Source: Bacteroidales bacterium (GTDB lineage: Bacteria; Bacteroidota; Bacteroidia; Bacteroidales; UBA932). From it: 28,373 nucleotides of DNA. Of this stretch, positions 8,148-15,320 are shown one piece after another. Numbering within the stretch: the stretch's first letter is position 1; every line of letters begins with the position of its first letter. Position numbers and translations under genes: made by a program. The stretch is taken from assembly GCA_017471085.1 (NCBI GenBank), contig JAFUWW010000004.1, forward strand, positions 1 to 28,373, read 5' to 3'. Under the pieces are notes generated by a model that ran no database searches, was not told the DNA's origin, and saw only the letters and a list, made by a program, of their open reading frames with translations.

Positions 8148-9383
8148 TTAAAGATATATCAGGGAGGAAAGGTTTTCCGGAGAGAAGAGGCGGGCAGCCA
8201 TTTGGCGGATGTCTTCCGGGGTGATAGCTTCGAGGCGCGCTTTTGTTTCTTCCGGTGACATGATCTGTCCCCAGGCAAGGAGACTTTTTCCCATGGACAG
8301 GCACTGCGCCTCGCCGGCTTCCGAGGCGATGGCCAGCTGGCCCAGCAACTGCTTCCGGTAACTTCTCAGGCGCGTTTCGCTGAGCGGCTTTTCGCACAGC
8401 CGGGCAAGAATCTGGCCGATGGCCTTCCGGCATTTCTCCAGATTGGGACGGTCGCATCCGAAACTGATGGCAACGATGCCGGTGTCGGCATATTGCGTAT
8501 ACGTACACTCGATTCCGTATACCCAGCCGCGCTTTTCACGCAATTCATTGTTCAGCAGGGAATTGGATGCCGGGCCTCCCAGGATGTTCACCAGCATGGC
8601 CGTTGTCATCCTGTCGGGCATCTGGTAAAGCGAAGGTCCCTGGCAGCCGATAACGGCATTGACTTCGTGGTTCCGTTTGTCCACAACCTTTCGGAAAGGA
8701 GGTGTTGCCGGCATGGGGGCAGGATTCTTCCGGGTCGATGGCAACCGGGTCTCCGGGGCGGGGAAAATGCTCTCCAACAGGCGGAGGACCTTCTTTTCCA
8801 ACGCTTCCTCTTCGGCATCGGCCACCAGGGTGAAAGCCATCCTTTCCGGAGTGAAGAACGTGGCGACGAACCGCCTGAGCTGCTCCGGCGTGATCTTCTT
8901 GACGCTGGCGGTGGTCCCTAAAATGGGCTGTTCCAGGGGATGTCCCTGAAACAGAAGGCCTTCGAACTTGTCATAGACGTCTTCCGCGGGATTGTCCTTG
9001 TAAGAAATGATCTCGTCCAGGACTACTCCTCTTTCCGTTTCGATTTCGTCATCCGGGAAGGTGGGCTCGGTGGAGAGCTCGAACAGCAGCCGGGCGGCCT
9101 TCCAGATATCCTCCTTCAGGACGGTGGCGTGCAGGACGATTTCCTCTTTGGTGGTATAGGCATTGAGCTCGCCTCCCAGGCGGTCCAGGTAACTGTTGAT
9201 GACAGAGGCTTTTTTCAGGCGGGTTCCGCGAAAGAGGGTATGTTCTACGAAATGGGCGGTTCCGGAAGGGAAACCAGCCTCCTGCACAGTTCCGCATCCG
9301 ACGGAAAGTGCACAGTAGGCTACAGAGCGACCGCTTCTGCGGACGGCATATTTCACTCCGGCAGGAGAAACGCCGCTTCTCAT
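8148..9383 (-). CDS. M16 family zinc metallopeptidase
   Basis: This is a pitrilysin/MPP-type peptidase of 411 residues. The inverted zinc motif HxxEH is present as HFVEH (44-48). The downstream ligand region ETERGVVLDEI comes about 70 residues later, as expected. The second half is the inactive M16 repeat, including an R/Y region near EKRGWVYGIECTY, so the protein has the two-domain size of processing-peptidase-type M16 members. No signal peptide is visible, so it is probably cytoplasmic. The ATG at 9383 overlaps the stop of the upstream secreted-protein gene as ATGA. Substrate is unknown; small peptides or misfolded fragments would be usual for the family. Confidence 0.92.
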   Translation of the reverse strand: MRSGVSPAGVKYAVRRSGRSVAYCALSVGCGTVQEAGFPSGTAHFVEHTLFRGTRLKKASVINSYLDRLGGELNAYTTKEEIVLHATVLKEDIWKAARLLFELSTEPTFPDDEIETERGVVLDEIISYKDNPAEDVYDKFEGLLFQGHPLEQPILGTTASVKKITPEQLRRFVATFFTPERMAFTLVADAEEEALEKKVLRLLESIFPAPETRLPSTRKNPAPMPATPPFRKVVDKRNHEVNAVIGCQGPSLYQMPDRMTTAMLVNILGGPASNSLLNNELREKRGWVYGIECTYTQYADTGIVAISFGCDRPNLEKCRKAIGQILARLCEKPLSETRLRSYRKQLLGQLAIASEAGEAQCLSMGKSLLAWGQIMSPEETKARLEAITPEDIRQMAARLFSPENLSSLIYL

Positions 9384-10231
9384 CTTGCTTTGGCCATCCG
9401 TTTAAGGTCTTCGGAAAGGAATCCGACACCGGCGCGGTTGCTGATCTTGTGGCGGCGGATGTAGTAAAGCGTCTGCGTATTGGCGTCGATGAGCATCTTA
9501 TAGCAGAACGAATCGGCGGTGGGTACCTTGGGCGCAACCACAAACCCCACCAGGGTGTTGTAGGAGCCCAGCTGGTACATCTTGTCGGCTTCGTCTTCGT
9601 CATCGCACAGCAGGATGTCATCGTCCAGGTACTTGTCACCGTCCCGTTCGGAAACCTGCGGGGCGATGTCGCTGAGGGCCAGGTAGATTCGCTTCTGCTT
9701 CCCTTCCTTTTCGTAGTTCCCGTTGAACCAGCTGTCCATCCGGTAGGCGGTGCTCTCCGATTCCATGGCGGCCAGCGTGAAGGATTGGACGGCATTGACA
9801 AGGGCGCCCAAGTACAGAAGTTCCCGTCCGCTGCCGCCGCCGGCCGCACAGACCGGGAGGGAGATGACTTCCGGCATTTTGTTCACGCCATCTTTGGCGG
9901 ACGGGTCTCCCTTCACCAGGGTAAGGAAGGTGATGCCGGGCTCTTTTTCATGCTTGAAGCGGGTATCGGCGAGCAGCAGGAAATAGAACTGGTCCGATGT
10001 TTTGCGGGCTTCAAACTCCGCCTCCGTGCAGAACTCGAAGGCCGATGCGTTCCAGAGGTTCAGGACTTCCTGACGGAGGGCGTTGTCCAGGATGGAATTG
10101 CCGGACAGGACCACTTGGGTGATTTTGTCCGTGAAATCGTTCAGCCGGTATTTCCGGGTGGTTACGGTTCCCTGTGCCAGGACAGACAGGCAGAACAGGG
10201 CAGCGGCGATGCTGGCAAAAAATCTTTTCAT
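9380..10231 (-). CDS. Secreted protein of unknown function (283 aa)
   Basis: I do not recognise this protein. It starts with a signal peptide (MKRFFASIAAALFCLSVLAQ, cleavage after about residue 19). The mature part is soluble-looking, mixed alpha/beta, with no membrane segment. Notable features are a Gly-rich patch (AAGGGSGRELLYLGALVNAV, about 128-147) and a very acidic segment KYLDDDILLCDDEDEADK at about 203-220. The C-terminus ends in a basic helix. Its stop overlaps the M16 start, and 10 bases separate it from the TonB-like gene. The tight packing suggests a role in envelope function together with those two genes, but this is only context. Confidence 0.75.
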   Translation of the reverse strand: MKRFFASIAAALFCLSVLAQGTVTTRKYRLNDFTDKITQVVLSGNSILDNALRQEVLNLWNASAFEFCTEAEFEARKTSDQFYFLLLADTRFKHEKEPGITFLTLVKGDPSAKDGVNKMPEVISLPVCAAGGGSGRELLYLGALVNAVQSFTLAAMESESTAYRMDSWFNGNYEKEGKQKRIYLALSDIAPQVSERDGDKYLDDDILLCDDEDEADKMYQLGSYNTLVGFVVAPKVPTADSFCYKMLIDANTQTLYYIRRHKISNRAGVGFLSEDLKRMAKAR

Positions 10232-10241
10232 ATCTGACTTT

Positions 10242-10955
10242 TTATTGAGCTATGAATGCGTATGTTATGGTGCCCGTCTGACGGGCAGGGGCGGTTTGCG
10301 AGGCCGAAAACCTGGAAAGCCGGGCAGCCCTTACCGCAAAGGTGCGCAGGCAGCCGTCTGCGGCAGAGGAGGCATCGTCCACTTTGGCATTGACCACGGT
10401 GCCTTTGTTGTCCACCGTGATGATTACCGTCACTTCTCCGGATCCGTAACAACGGTAAGCGGGGATGGGCAGGTGCGAGGCTTTGCGTCCGTCCAGACTC
10501 CAGGAAAGCACGGAAGGGCCGCTATAGGGCTTGGTCTCCTGTTCCTTCTCCTGCTTTTCGGGATGGGATGGGAGGGCGGCATAGTCATCCGGGTTCTCCT
10601 GCGGTCTGTTCTGTCCGTCCTTCAAGTCCTGTGCCAGTCTCTCGGCTTCTTTGTAGAGTTCATCGGCATTGGTGCCTCTGTCGTCTTTCAGCGCTGAGCG
10701 GTCTACCGCCACATTCCGGACGGGCGTTCCGGAAGAGGCCGAAATCAGGTTGTCCAGCAGTTGTGCCACCGATTGTTTCAGCTGGCGTTCCTCCAGGATG
10801 CGTTCTTTCTCTTCCTGCTGCGTAAAATCCAGCACGAAACTGTTCTCCCGCTGTACTTCGTATCCGATCCTGGCCAGCAGCAATACGATAATCACCGCGA
10901 CATGGATGATCGCGGTGATATAAAGTCCGGCTTTCTGGTCAGGACTCAGTTTCAT
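10242..10955 (-). CDS. TonB-like energy transducer family protein
   Basis: This 237-residue protein has one N-terminal membrane helix (about 10-29, AGLYITAIIHVAVIIVLLLA). A long charged, helical and disordered periplasmic stretch follows (about 40-150, E/K/Q-rich). The C-terminal domain (about 165-237) has the TonB-like pattern: PIPAYRCYGSGEVTVIITVDNKG, then alternating strands ending GTITYAFIAQ. Such proteins contact outer-membrane transporters or work as periplasmic adaptors. The usual central proline-rich region is weak and the membrane segment lacks a clear SxxxH motif; only a His at about 18 is present. It is coupled to udk by an ATGA overlap. The exbB/exbD genes sit about 4 kb away, not in this operon. 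Confidence 0.82.
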   Translation of the reverse strand: MKLSPDQKAGLYITAIIHVAVIIVLLLARIGYEVQRENSFVLDFTQQEEKERILEERQLKQSVAQLLDNLISASSGTPVRNVAVDRSALKDDRGTNADELYKEAERLAQDLKDGQNRPQENPDDYAALPSHPEKQEKEQETKPYSGPSVLSWSLDGRKASHLPIPAYRCYGSGEVTVIITVDNKGTVVNAKVDDASSAADGCLRTFAVRAARLSRFSASQTAPARQTGTITYAFIAQ

Positions 10956-11590
10956 GCGTTCTTCTTTCTTTTGCCTTTCTTCTGCTTCAAAGCCTTTTCC
11001 ACTGTGGTAGTAAGCACGTCGATGGCCACCTTGTTGTGTCCGCCCTGCGGTACGATGATATCGGCATAACGCTTGGACGGTTCGATGAACTGCAGGTGCA
11101 TGGGTTTTACCGTGTCGCAGTAATGCTCGATGGCGGTTTCTATGGTGCGGCCTCTTTCGGCGATGTCGCGGACGATGATGCGGAGCACGCGGTCGTCATC
11201 ATCGGCATCCACGAAGATTTTGATGTTCATCTGGTCTCTCAGTTCCTTGCAGGTAAAGATGAGGATGCCTTCCACGATGATGACATCGGCCGGTTCCACC
11301 GTAATGGTTTCCGTCGTGGAACGGGAGCAGGTTATATAGGAATAAACGGGCTGCTCGATGGTTTTGCCGGCCTTGAGTTCACGGATCTGCTGGCACATCA
11401 GTTTCCAGTCGATGGCGTCGGGATGGTCGAAGTTGATGTTTTTCCGTTCCTCCGGCGGTACGTGGCTGGAATCTTTATAGTAGGAGTCCTGTGGAATCAC
11501 CACCACTTTTCCATTCAACTGTTCAGTGATGGCCCTTACTACAGTCGTTTTTCCGGAGCCGGAACCTCCGGCAATACCAATTACGAGCAT
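10952..11590 (-). CDS. udk: Uridine kinase
   Basis: Udk phosphorylates uridine and cytidine to UMP and CMP in pyrimidine salvage. The 212 residues are the normal length. A P-loop GGSGSGKT is at about 8-15. The substrate region is QDSYYKD followed by NFDHPDAIDW, and the segment DVIIVEGILIF is the Walker B-like part. A lid region RIIVRDIAERGRT follows. The C-terminus is a lysine-rich tail, KQKKGKRKKN. It lies 18 bases downstream of asnS, and its stop overlaps the start of the TonB-like gene. Confidence 0.95.
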   Translation of the reverse strand: MLVIGIAGGSGSGKTTVVRAITEQLNGKVVVIPQDSYYKDSSHVPPEERKNINFDHPDAIDWKLMCQQIRELKAGKTIEQPVYSYITCSRSTTETITVEPADVIIVEGILIFTCKELRDQMNIKIFVDADDDDRVLRIIVRDIAERGRTIETAIEHYCDTVKPMHLQFIEPSKRYADIIVPQGGHNKVAIDVLTTTVEKALKQKKGKRKKNA

Positions 11591-11608
11591 AATGTTTGTT
11601 TTTCCAGT

Positions 11609-13012
11609 TTAAAATTCGGCGTTTTTAGGTGTTCTCGGGAAGGGGATGACGTCGCGGATGTTGGCCATGCCGGTGACAAAGAGCAGGAGCCGCTCGAAGC
11701 CCAGGCCGAAGCCGCTGTGCGGAACGGTTCCGTAACGGCGGGTGTCGATATACCATTCCAGGTTCTTGCGGGACATGCCCAGCTCTTCGATGCGCTTCTC
11801 CAGTTTCTCCAGGGAGGCTTCACGCTCGCTTCCGCCGATGATTTCGCCGATCTTGGGGAAGAGGACATCCATGCCGCGCACGGTGCGGCCGTCCTCGTTC
11901 TGTTTCATGTAGAAGGCCTTGATGTCTTTGGGGAAGTCGATGAGGATCACCGGCTTGCCGAAGTGCTTCTCTACCAGGTAGCGTTCGTGCTCGCTCTGGA
12001 AGTCTGTTCCCCAGTGGACGGGATATTCGAACTGGACGCCGTCGGCCACGGCTTTTTCCAGGATTTCCACGGCTTCCGTGTAGGTGACCTTCTGGAAGTC
12101 GATTCCCAGGACGCTCTGCATCCGGCCGATGAGGCTGTCGTCGTATTTGTCGTTGAGGAAGCGGAGGTCGTCCATGCAGTTGTCCAGGGCGTATTGAACC
12201 AGATATTTCACGAACTCCTCTGCAAGGGCCATGTCGTCATTGATGTCATAGAAGGCCATTTCCGGTTCGATCATCCAGAATTCCGCCAGGTGGCGCGGGG
12301 TGTTGGAATTCTCTGCGCGGAAGGTGGGGCCGAAGGTGTAGATTTCGCCCACTGCGGTGGCGCCCAGTTCCCCTTCCAGCTGGCCGGAGACGGTGAGGGA
12401 CGTCTTTTTGCCGAAGAAATCTTTGGAGAAGTCTACATTTCCCTTCTTGTCCAGCGGGATGTTCTTAAGATCCATGGTGGTTACCTGGAACATGTCGCCG
12501 GCACCCTCTGCGTCGGATTCGGTGATGAGCGGGGTGTGAAGGTATACGAACCCTTTCTCGTTAAAGAACTTGTGGATGGCGAAGGCCATGGCGTTACGGA
12601 TGCGCAGGACTGCGCCGAAGGTGTTGGTCCTGAGGCGCATGTGGGCTACGCTGCGAAGATATTCCAGCGTGGTGTCCTTCTTCTGGAGCGGGAAACGCAT
12701 GGGGTCGCATTCGCCCAGCACTTCTATCTCGGTGGCCTGGATTTCTACGGCCTGGCCGCTGCCCATGGACGCTACCAGCTGGCCCTTTACTGCCAGGGAG
12801 GCGCCAGTCGTTATCTTTTTGAAAAGGTCTTCGCTGAACAGGTCGGCATTGGCGACAATCTGGATGTTGTTGATGGTGGAACCGTCGTTCAGGGCGATGA
12901 ATTTTACCTGTTTGTTCCCTCTTTTGGTGCGGACCCAGCCTTTGGCCAGTACTTCCGAGCCCGGCTCAGATGCCAGCAGGGCCTTTATTTTAGTCCTTTT
13001 CAGTGTTTCCAT
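11609..13012 (-). CDS. asnS: Asparaginyl-tRNA synthetase
   Basis: AsnS is a class IIb synthetase that charges tRNA-Asn in the cytoplasm. The 467-residue length is typical. An N-terminal OB-fold anticodon-binding domain covers about 1-120 ([21 protein letters not shown]). Class II motif 2 is [21 protein letters not shown]. Motif 3 is [15 protein letters not shown] near the C-terminus. The ATG at 13012 lies about 23 bases after a TATCTTTG promoter element. It is the first gene of a six-gene minus-strand operon. Its presence suggests direct Asn-tRNA charging rather than sole reliance on the amidotransferase route. Confidence 0.96.
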   Translation of the reverse strand: METLKRTKIKALLASEPGSEVLAKGWVRTKRGNKQVKFIALNDGSTINNIQIVANADLFSEDLFKKITTGASLAVKGQLVASMGSGQAVEIQATEIEVLGECDPMRFPLQKKDTTLEYLRSVAHMRLRTNTFGAVLRIRNAMAFAIHKFFNEKGFVYLHTPLITESDAEGAGDMFQVTTMDLKNIPLDKKGNVDFSKDFFGKKTSLTVSGQLEGELGATAVGEIYTFGPTFRAENSNTPRHLAEFWMIEPEMAFYDINDDMALAEEFVKYLVQYALDNCMDDLRFLNDKYDDSLIGRMQSVLGIDFQKVTYTEAVEILEKAVADGVQFEYPVHWGTDFQSEHERYLVEKHFGKPVILIDFPKDIKAFYMKQNEDGRTVRGMDVLFPKIGEIIGGSEREASLEKLEKRIEELGMSRKNLEWYIDTRRYGTVPHSGFGLGFERLLLFVTGMANIRDVIPFPRTPKNAEF

Positions 13013-13034
13013 ACGAATGTAATTACAAATCGTG

Positions 13035-13042
13035 CAAAGATA
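13035..13042 (-). promoter_or_regulatory. asnS operon promoter -7 element
   Basis: TATCTTTG on the minus strand matches TAnnTTTG exactly, in the 50-base gap between the helix-turn-helix gene and asnS. It would give a leader of about 18 bases. No good -33 TTTG is visible, since that position falls in the end of the upstream gene. Confidence 0.55.
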
Positions 13043-13062
13043 GCAAAAAATGTCGGTATTTC

Positions 13063-13566
13063 TTATTCCAGAAGAGTCAGATAGAACTTTTTGTAAGGTG
13101 AACTCGTTTTTTTTATCCTTTCAAGCAGACGGTGCTTTCTGGTATAGACCATATTCTTGCTGGGCAGTTCCAGCAGTTCCGTTATCTGGGTGCTGTCAAA
13201 TCCTGCAATCAGGTAACAGCTGAGTTTTAAATCGATTTCCGGAAAATAAGCCAGGTCGTCCTGCAAGTGGACCAGGACGTTGTTGAAATGCTGGTTGATG
13301 TCGCTCACCAAACACCCCAGTCCGTCATGACCGCCTCTTACGCGTTCGAGGATATGGCCGATCCTGTGCAGCAGTTCAGCGTCGGTCAATGATTCATGTT
13401 CAGCGAGAGTCCATTGATAAAGAAGCTCGCCGATGTCTTTGTTTTCCAGCCTGTAGTAATGGACGTAAAGCTCTTGTTTTATCGATTGGCGATCGGGCAG
13501 GATTTGCGTTTTTTCAAACGCCTGCCATAATTCCAATGATGCCTGTGGAAGCGGATGGTTTTTCAC
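13063..13566 (-). CDS. Short helix-turn-helix protein resembling the C-terminus of larger Bacteroidetes regulators
   Basis: The C-terminal half (about 90-155) fits the LuxR/sigma-region-4-like helix-turn-helix at the end of large Bacteroidetes TPR-type regulators: a FNNVLVHLQ segment, then [20 protein letters not shown], then [16 protein letters not shown] as recognition helix. Those relatives usually carry long sensory and TPR regions and a membrane helix before this domain. Here only 167 residues exist, so this is a natural short regulator or the surviving end of a larger gene. The start is GTG at 13566; an in-frame stop lies four codons upstream, so no longer form is possible. The start overlaps a 32-codon frame as GTGA. 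The gene is less GC-rich than its neighbours. Confidence 0.65.
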   Translation of the reverse strand: MKNHPLPQASLELWQAFEKTQILPDRQSIKQELYVHYYRLENKDIGELLYQWTLAEHESLTDAELLHRIGHILERVRGGHDGLGCLVSDINQHFNNVLVHLQDDLAYFPEIDLKLSCYLIAGFDSTQITELLELPSKNMVYTRKHRLLERIKKTSSPYKKFYLTLLE

Positions 13567-13661
13567 GGGCCAGTGTCAAAATGGCACAGGCGACAAGACT
13601 TCCACAAGTGGTTCCGCGAAAAACCAACAGATAAAGTCAGGCTGCCTGTGCCAAAGCACAT
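13563..13661 (-). CDS. Possible 32-codon leader reading frame coupled to the HTH gene
   Basis: An ATG at 13661 follows a perfect Shine-Dalgarno AGGAGG (13668-13673) with a 6-base spacer. This is unusual here because few genes in this window have such a strong site. The frame encodes a Cys- and Ser-containing peptide beginning MCFGTGSLTLSVGF and ending CHFDTGP. Its TGA overlaps the GTG start of the helix-turn-helix gene. It has no recognisable domain. It could be a real leader peptide, or a chance frame through an inverted-repeat element. Confidence 0.4.
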   Translation of the reverse strand: MCFGTGSLTLSVGFSRNHLWKSCRLCHFDTGP

Positions 13662-13744
13662 GCAGCTCCTCCTGAACCTGTCTGTGTAATAGAAAAATAT
13701 CGCGGATTCCTTATGGAGATCAGGTGAGCAGCAAATCAGTATTT
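13567..13744 (-). promoter_or_regulatory. Structured leader with mutually exclusive stems (candidate cis-regulatory RNA)
   Basis: Reading the minus strand from the predicted start near 13743, three pairings stand out. First, 13732-13720 (GCTGCTCACCTGA) can pair with 13675-13662, which contains the AGGAGG ribosome site. Second, 13660-13656 and 13651-13647 form a TGTGC/GCACA hairpin with a TTTG loop over the ATG of the small frame. Third, GGCACAGGC (13652-13644) is perfectly complementary to GCCTGTGCC (13591-13583), with an inner GACT/AGTC stem. The second and third cannot coexist. TCCGCGA near 13700-13706 is also complementary to a loop segment near 13613-13619. I recognise no known riboswitch. 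A dispersed inverted-repeat element is the main alternative. Confidence 0.4.
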
Positions 13745-13748
13745 GATG

Positions 13749-13780
13749 CAAATATATGGATTCTTCTTCAAAGAATCAAA
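13749..13780 (-). promoter_or_regulatory. Strong promoter for the HTH gene and leader
   Basis: On the minus strand TTTG (13780-13777) is followed after exactly 20 bases by TATATTTG (13756-13749), a full match to the Bacteroidetes consensus and the best promoter in the window. An A-rich tract on the same strand (about 13799-13816) lies upstream like an UP element. The transcript should start near 13743. Confidence 0.75.
13759..13777. promoter_or_regulatory. Palindrome inside the promoter spacer (possible operator)
   Basis: GATTCTT (13759-13765) and AAGAATC (13771-13777) form a perfect 7-bp inverted repeat with a 5-base centre. It fills the spacer between the -33 and -7 elements of the promoter above, a position where a bound repressor would block RNA polymerase. 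The regulator is unknown; autoregulation by the helix-turn-helix protein is possible. Confidence 0.5.
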
Positions 13781-14003
13781 TGATGGACATGCCGGACGTT
13801 TTTTTTTGTTTTTTGCGGTTGTATTCATAATTATTGAAGTTAGTCTTGCAAAAATAAGGGTATGCGGTGATTATTCCCAAGCAATGTGTTATTTAATACT
13901 TTCACTTCAATATGTTGAAATACAATCATTTGTAAAATAATAAAAAGCACGCCCGCTGAAAACATTCAGCAGGACGCAATAGAACCTTGCAGGGAGTGCA
14001 AGT
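13781..14003. other. AT-rich intergenic part without a gene
   Basis: Together with 13567-13780 this is the only gap above 300 bases apart from the small frame. Bases 13781-13940 are AT-rich with long T and A runs and no convincing coding frame on either strand. The end nearest the phosphatase gene holds its terminator. Confidence 0.6.
13941..13977 (-). terminator. Intrinsic terminator after the alkaline phosphatase gene
   Basis: GCTGAA (13955-13960) pairs with TTCAGC (13965-13970) around a 4-base loop. Two further G-C pairs lie beyond one mismatch. On the minus strand the stem is followed by TTTTTATTATTTT. A smaller CTTGCA/TGCAAG hairpin (13986-14002) lies between this and the stop codon. 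Confidence 0.65.
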
Positions 14004-15254
14004 TTATTTTCCGGTTATCAGGCGGGGAATGTCGGTGTTGTCAATCCGTCCGTTGAAACGGGATGCTCCCTTTCCTACGGCATAGACAGGAACGGGTGCG
14101 CCGGTGTGTTCGTTGGTGGTCCAACCGAAGCCACAGTCGTTCTGGAATTGCAGGCGGGCTTCGTGGGAGAGGGTATCCCTGCCTCCCTCGGCCTTCCATT
14201 CCGTTTCTATCTTGTCCCAGTCCTGGACGGAGAACTGCCAGTCGAAATTGTATCCGATGGCCAGGCCTCCGGTCTCATGGTCGGCTGTTACCACGATGAG
14301 CGTCTCGTCCGGGTGTGCCTGATAGAATTCATAGGCAACCTTGACGGCATCGTCGAACCTGAGAATGGCCTGAACCATGGGGTAGACGCTGTTTTCGTGG
14401 GCGCACCAGTCGATTTCGCCCCCTTCGCACATGATGCAGAAAGGCTCCTTGTCGCCTAAATACTCTATTCCGAGGCGGAGCATATCGGCCAGGGGAGTCC
14501 AGGAGCCGTCATAGTCGATGGTGTATTCGTCAGCGCTTTTGCCGCGGTTTCCCTCCTGGCAGAAGATGAGGTGTTCCTGGGACATGTTGGCCCTGAACTC
14601 CTCTTCTCCGTAGCAGACGGTATAACCGTTTTCGGCCAGGTATTCGTCCGTAGGCTGCTGTCGTCCGTCCCTGCCGGCAAATTCTGCAAACCCCGGTCCT
14701 GCAAAGAAATCGTATCCCGAAGCGGGCAGTTGCAGGGTGATGGGGTAGTAACCCCAGCGGTCTGTCTGATGCGCATAGAAAGCGGCCGGTGTGGCGTGAT
14801 TGATGGGAACGGAGCTCATGATGCCTATCTTGTATCCTTTTTCTTTCAGGTCCATGGTAAAGGGCCTGGTGGGTAGGCTGTCGGGAGTTGCCCCGATAAA
14901 GTTGTTGTTGGTCTTTTGCCCGCTGGAAAAAGCTGTGGCTGAGGCTGAAGAGCACGTCACCTGATGGTCGGCCGAATAGGTTGAAGCCATGCAAAGTTCC
15001 GGGAAGCGGGTGAAGAGCAGTTGTTCTCCGCCCAGTTTCCCGTTTTTCCACGACAGGTAAGATTCCGCTGCGGCCACATGGGAGTTGCCCATTCCGTCAC
15101 CGATGAACAGGAATATATATTTGGGCGTGGTTTCCCGGCTTTTCCGGAGATTGGCCCGGATGGCGCCGTAGCAGATAAACAGGGCCACCAGCACCAGGAA
15201 GCCTACGGCCATGGTCTGGAGGGATGCCTTTAGGGTAGGTGTCTTGTTTTCCAT
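14004..15254 (-). CDS. Alkaline phosphatase family protein, membrane-anchored or exported
   Basis: This enzyme hydrolyses phosphate monoesters in the periplasm. The 416 residues carry one N-terminal hydrophobic segment (about 15-31). Metal-binding and catalytic motifs follow in order: IGDGMG (D53), the nucleophile region VTCSSASATA (Ser102 by alignment), INHATPAA (H153, T155), CEGGEIDWCAH (E277, D282, W283, H286), TADHETGG (D325, H326) and EHTG (H383). Compared with E. coli PhoA, the residue before the nucleophile is Cys instead of Asp. The His and Trp at the two metal-3 positions are of the Vibrio/Bacillus type. An alternative ATG at 15212 would start directly before the hydrophobic segment. 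It is a single-gene unit flanked by terminators. Confidence 0.93.
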   Translation of the reverse strand: MENKTPTLKASLQTMAVGFLVLVALFICYGAIRANLRKSRETTPKYIFLFIGDGMGNSHVAAAESYLSWKNGKLGGEQLLFTRFPELCMASTYSADHQVTCSSASATAFSSGQKTNNNFIGATPDSLPTRPFTMDLKEKGYKIGIMSSVPINHATPAAFYAHQTDRWGYYPITLQLPASGYDFFAGPGFAEFAGRDGRQQPTDEYLAENGYTVCYGEEEFRANMSQEHLIFCQEGNRGKSADEYTIDYDGSWTPLADMLRLGIEYLGDKEPFCIMCEGGEIDWCAHENSVYPMVQAILRFDDAVKVAYEFYQAHPDETLIVVTADHETGGLAIGYNFDWQFSVQDWDKIETEWKAEGGRDTLSHEARLQFQNDCGFGWTTNEHTGAPVPVYAVGKGASRFNGRIDNTDIPRLITGK

Positions 15255-15258
15255 GCTG

Positions 15259-15266
15259 CAAAAATA
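15259..15266 (-). promoter_or_regulatory. Possible -7 element for the alkaline phosphatase gene
   Basis: TATTTTTG on the minus strand fits TAnnTTTG. It ends only 4 bases before the ATG at 15254, so transcription would start at or near the start codon. This implies a leaderless message, or favours the later ATG at 15212. No -33 TTTG is seen at the right distance, where the exbD terminator stem lies. Confidence 0.35.
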
Positions 15267-15268
15267 AC

Positions 15269-15298
15269 AAAAAAAGCAGTCCGGAGACTGCTTTTTTT
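15269..15298 (-). terminator. Intrinsic terminator of the exbB-exbD operon
   Basis: A perfect 13-bp stem pairs 15269-15281 with 15286-15298 around a CGGA tetraloop. The stem has a GCAGTC core flanked by A and T runs on both sides, so it can work in either direction. It lies 22 bases after the second exbD stop codon. Confidence 0.88.
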
Positions 15299-15320
15299 CA
15301 TATAAGTGATGTGATTCGGA

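Noticed and set aside
13587..13757. Leader region as a known RNA (6S, SRP, tmRNA or RNase P)
   Set aside because: None of the hallmark conserved segments of these RNAs is visible and no closing end-to-end stem exists.
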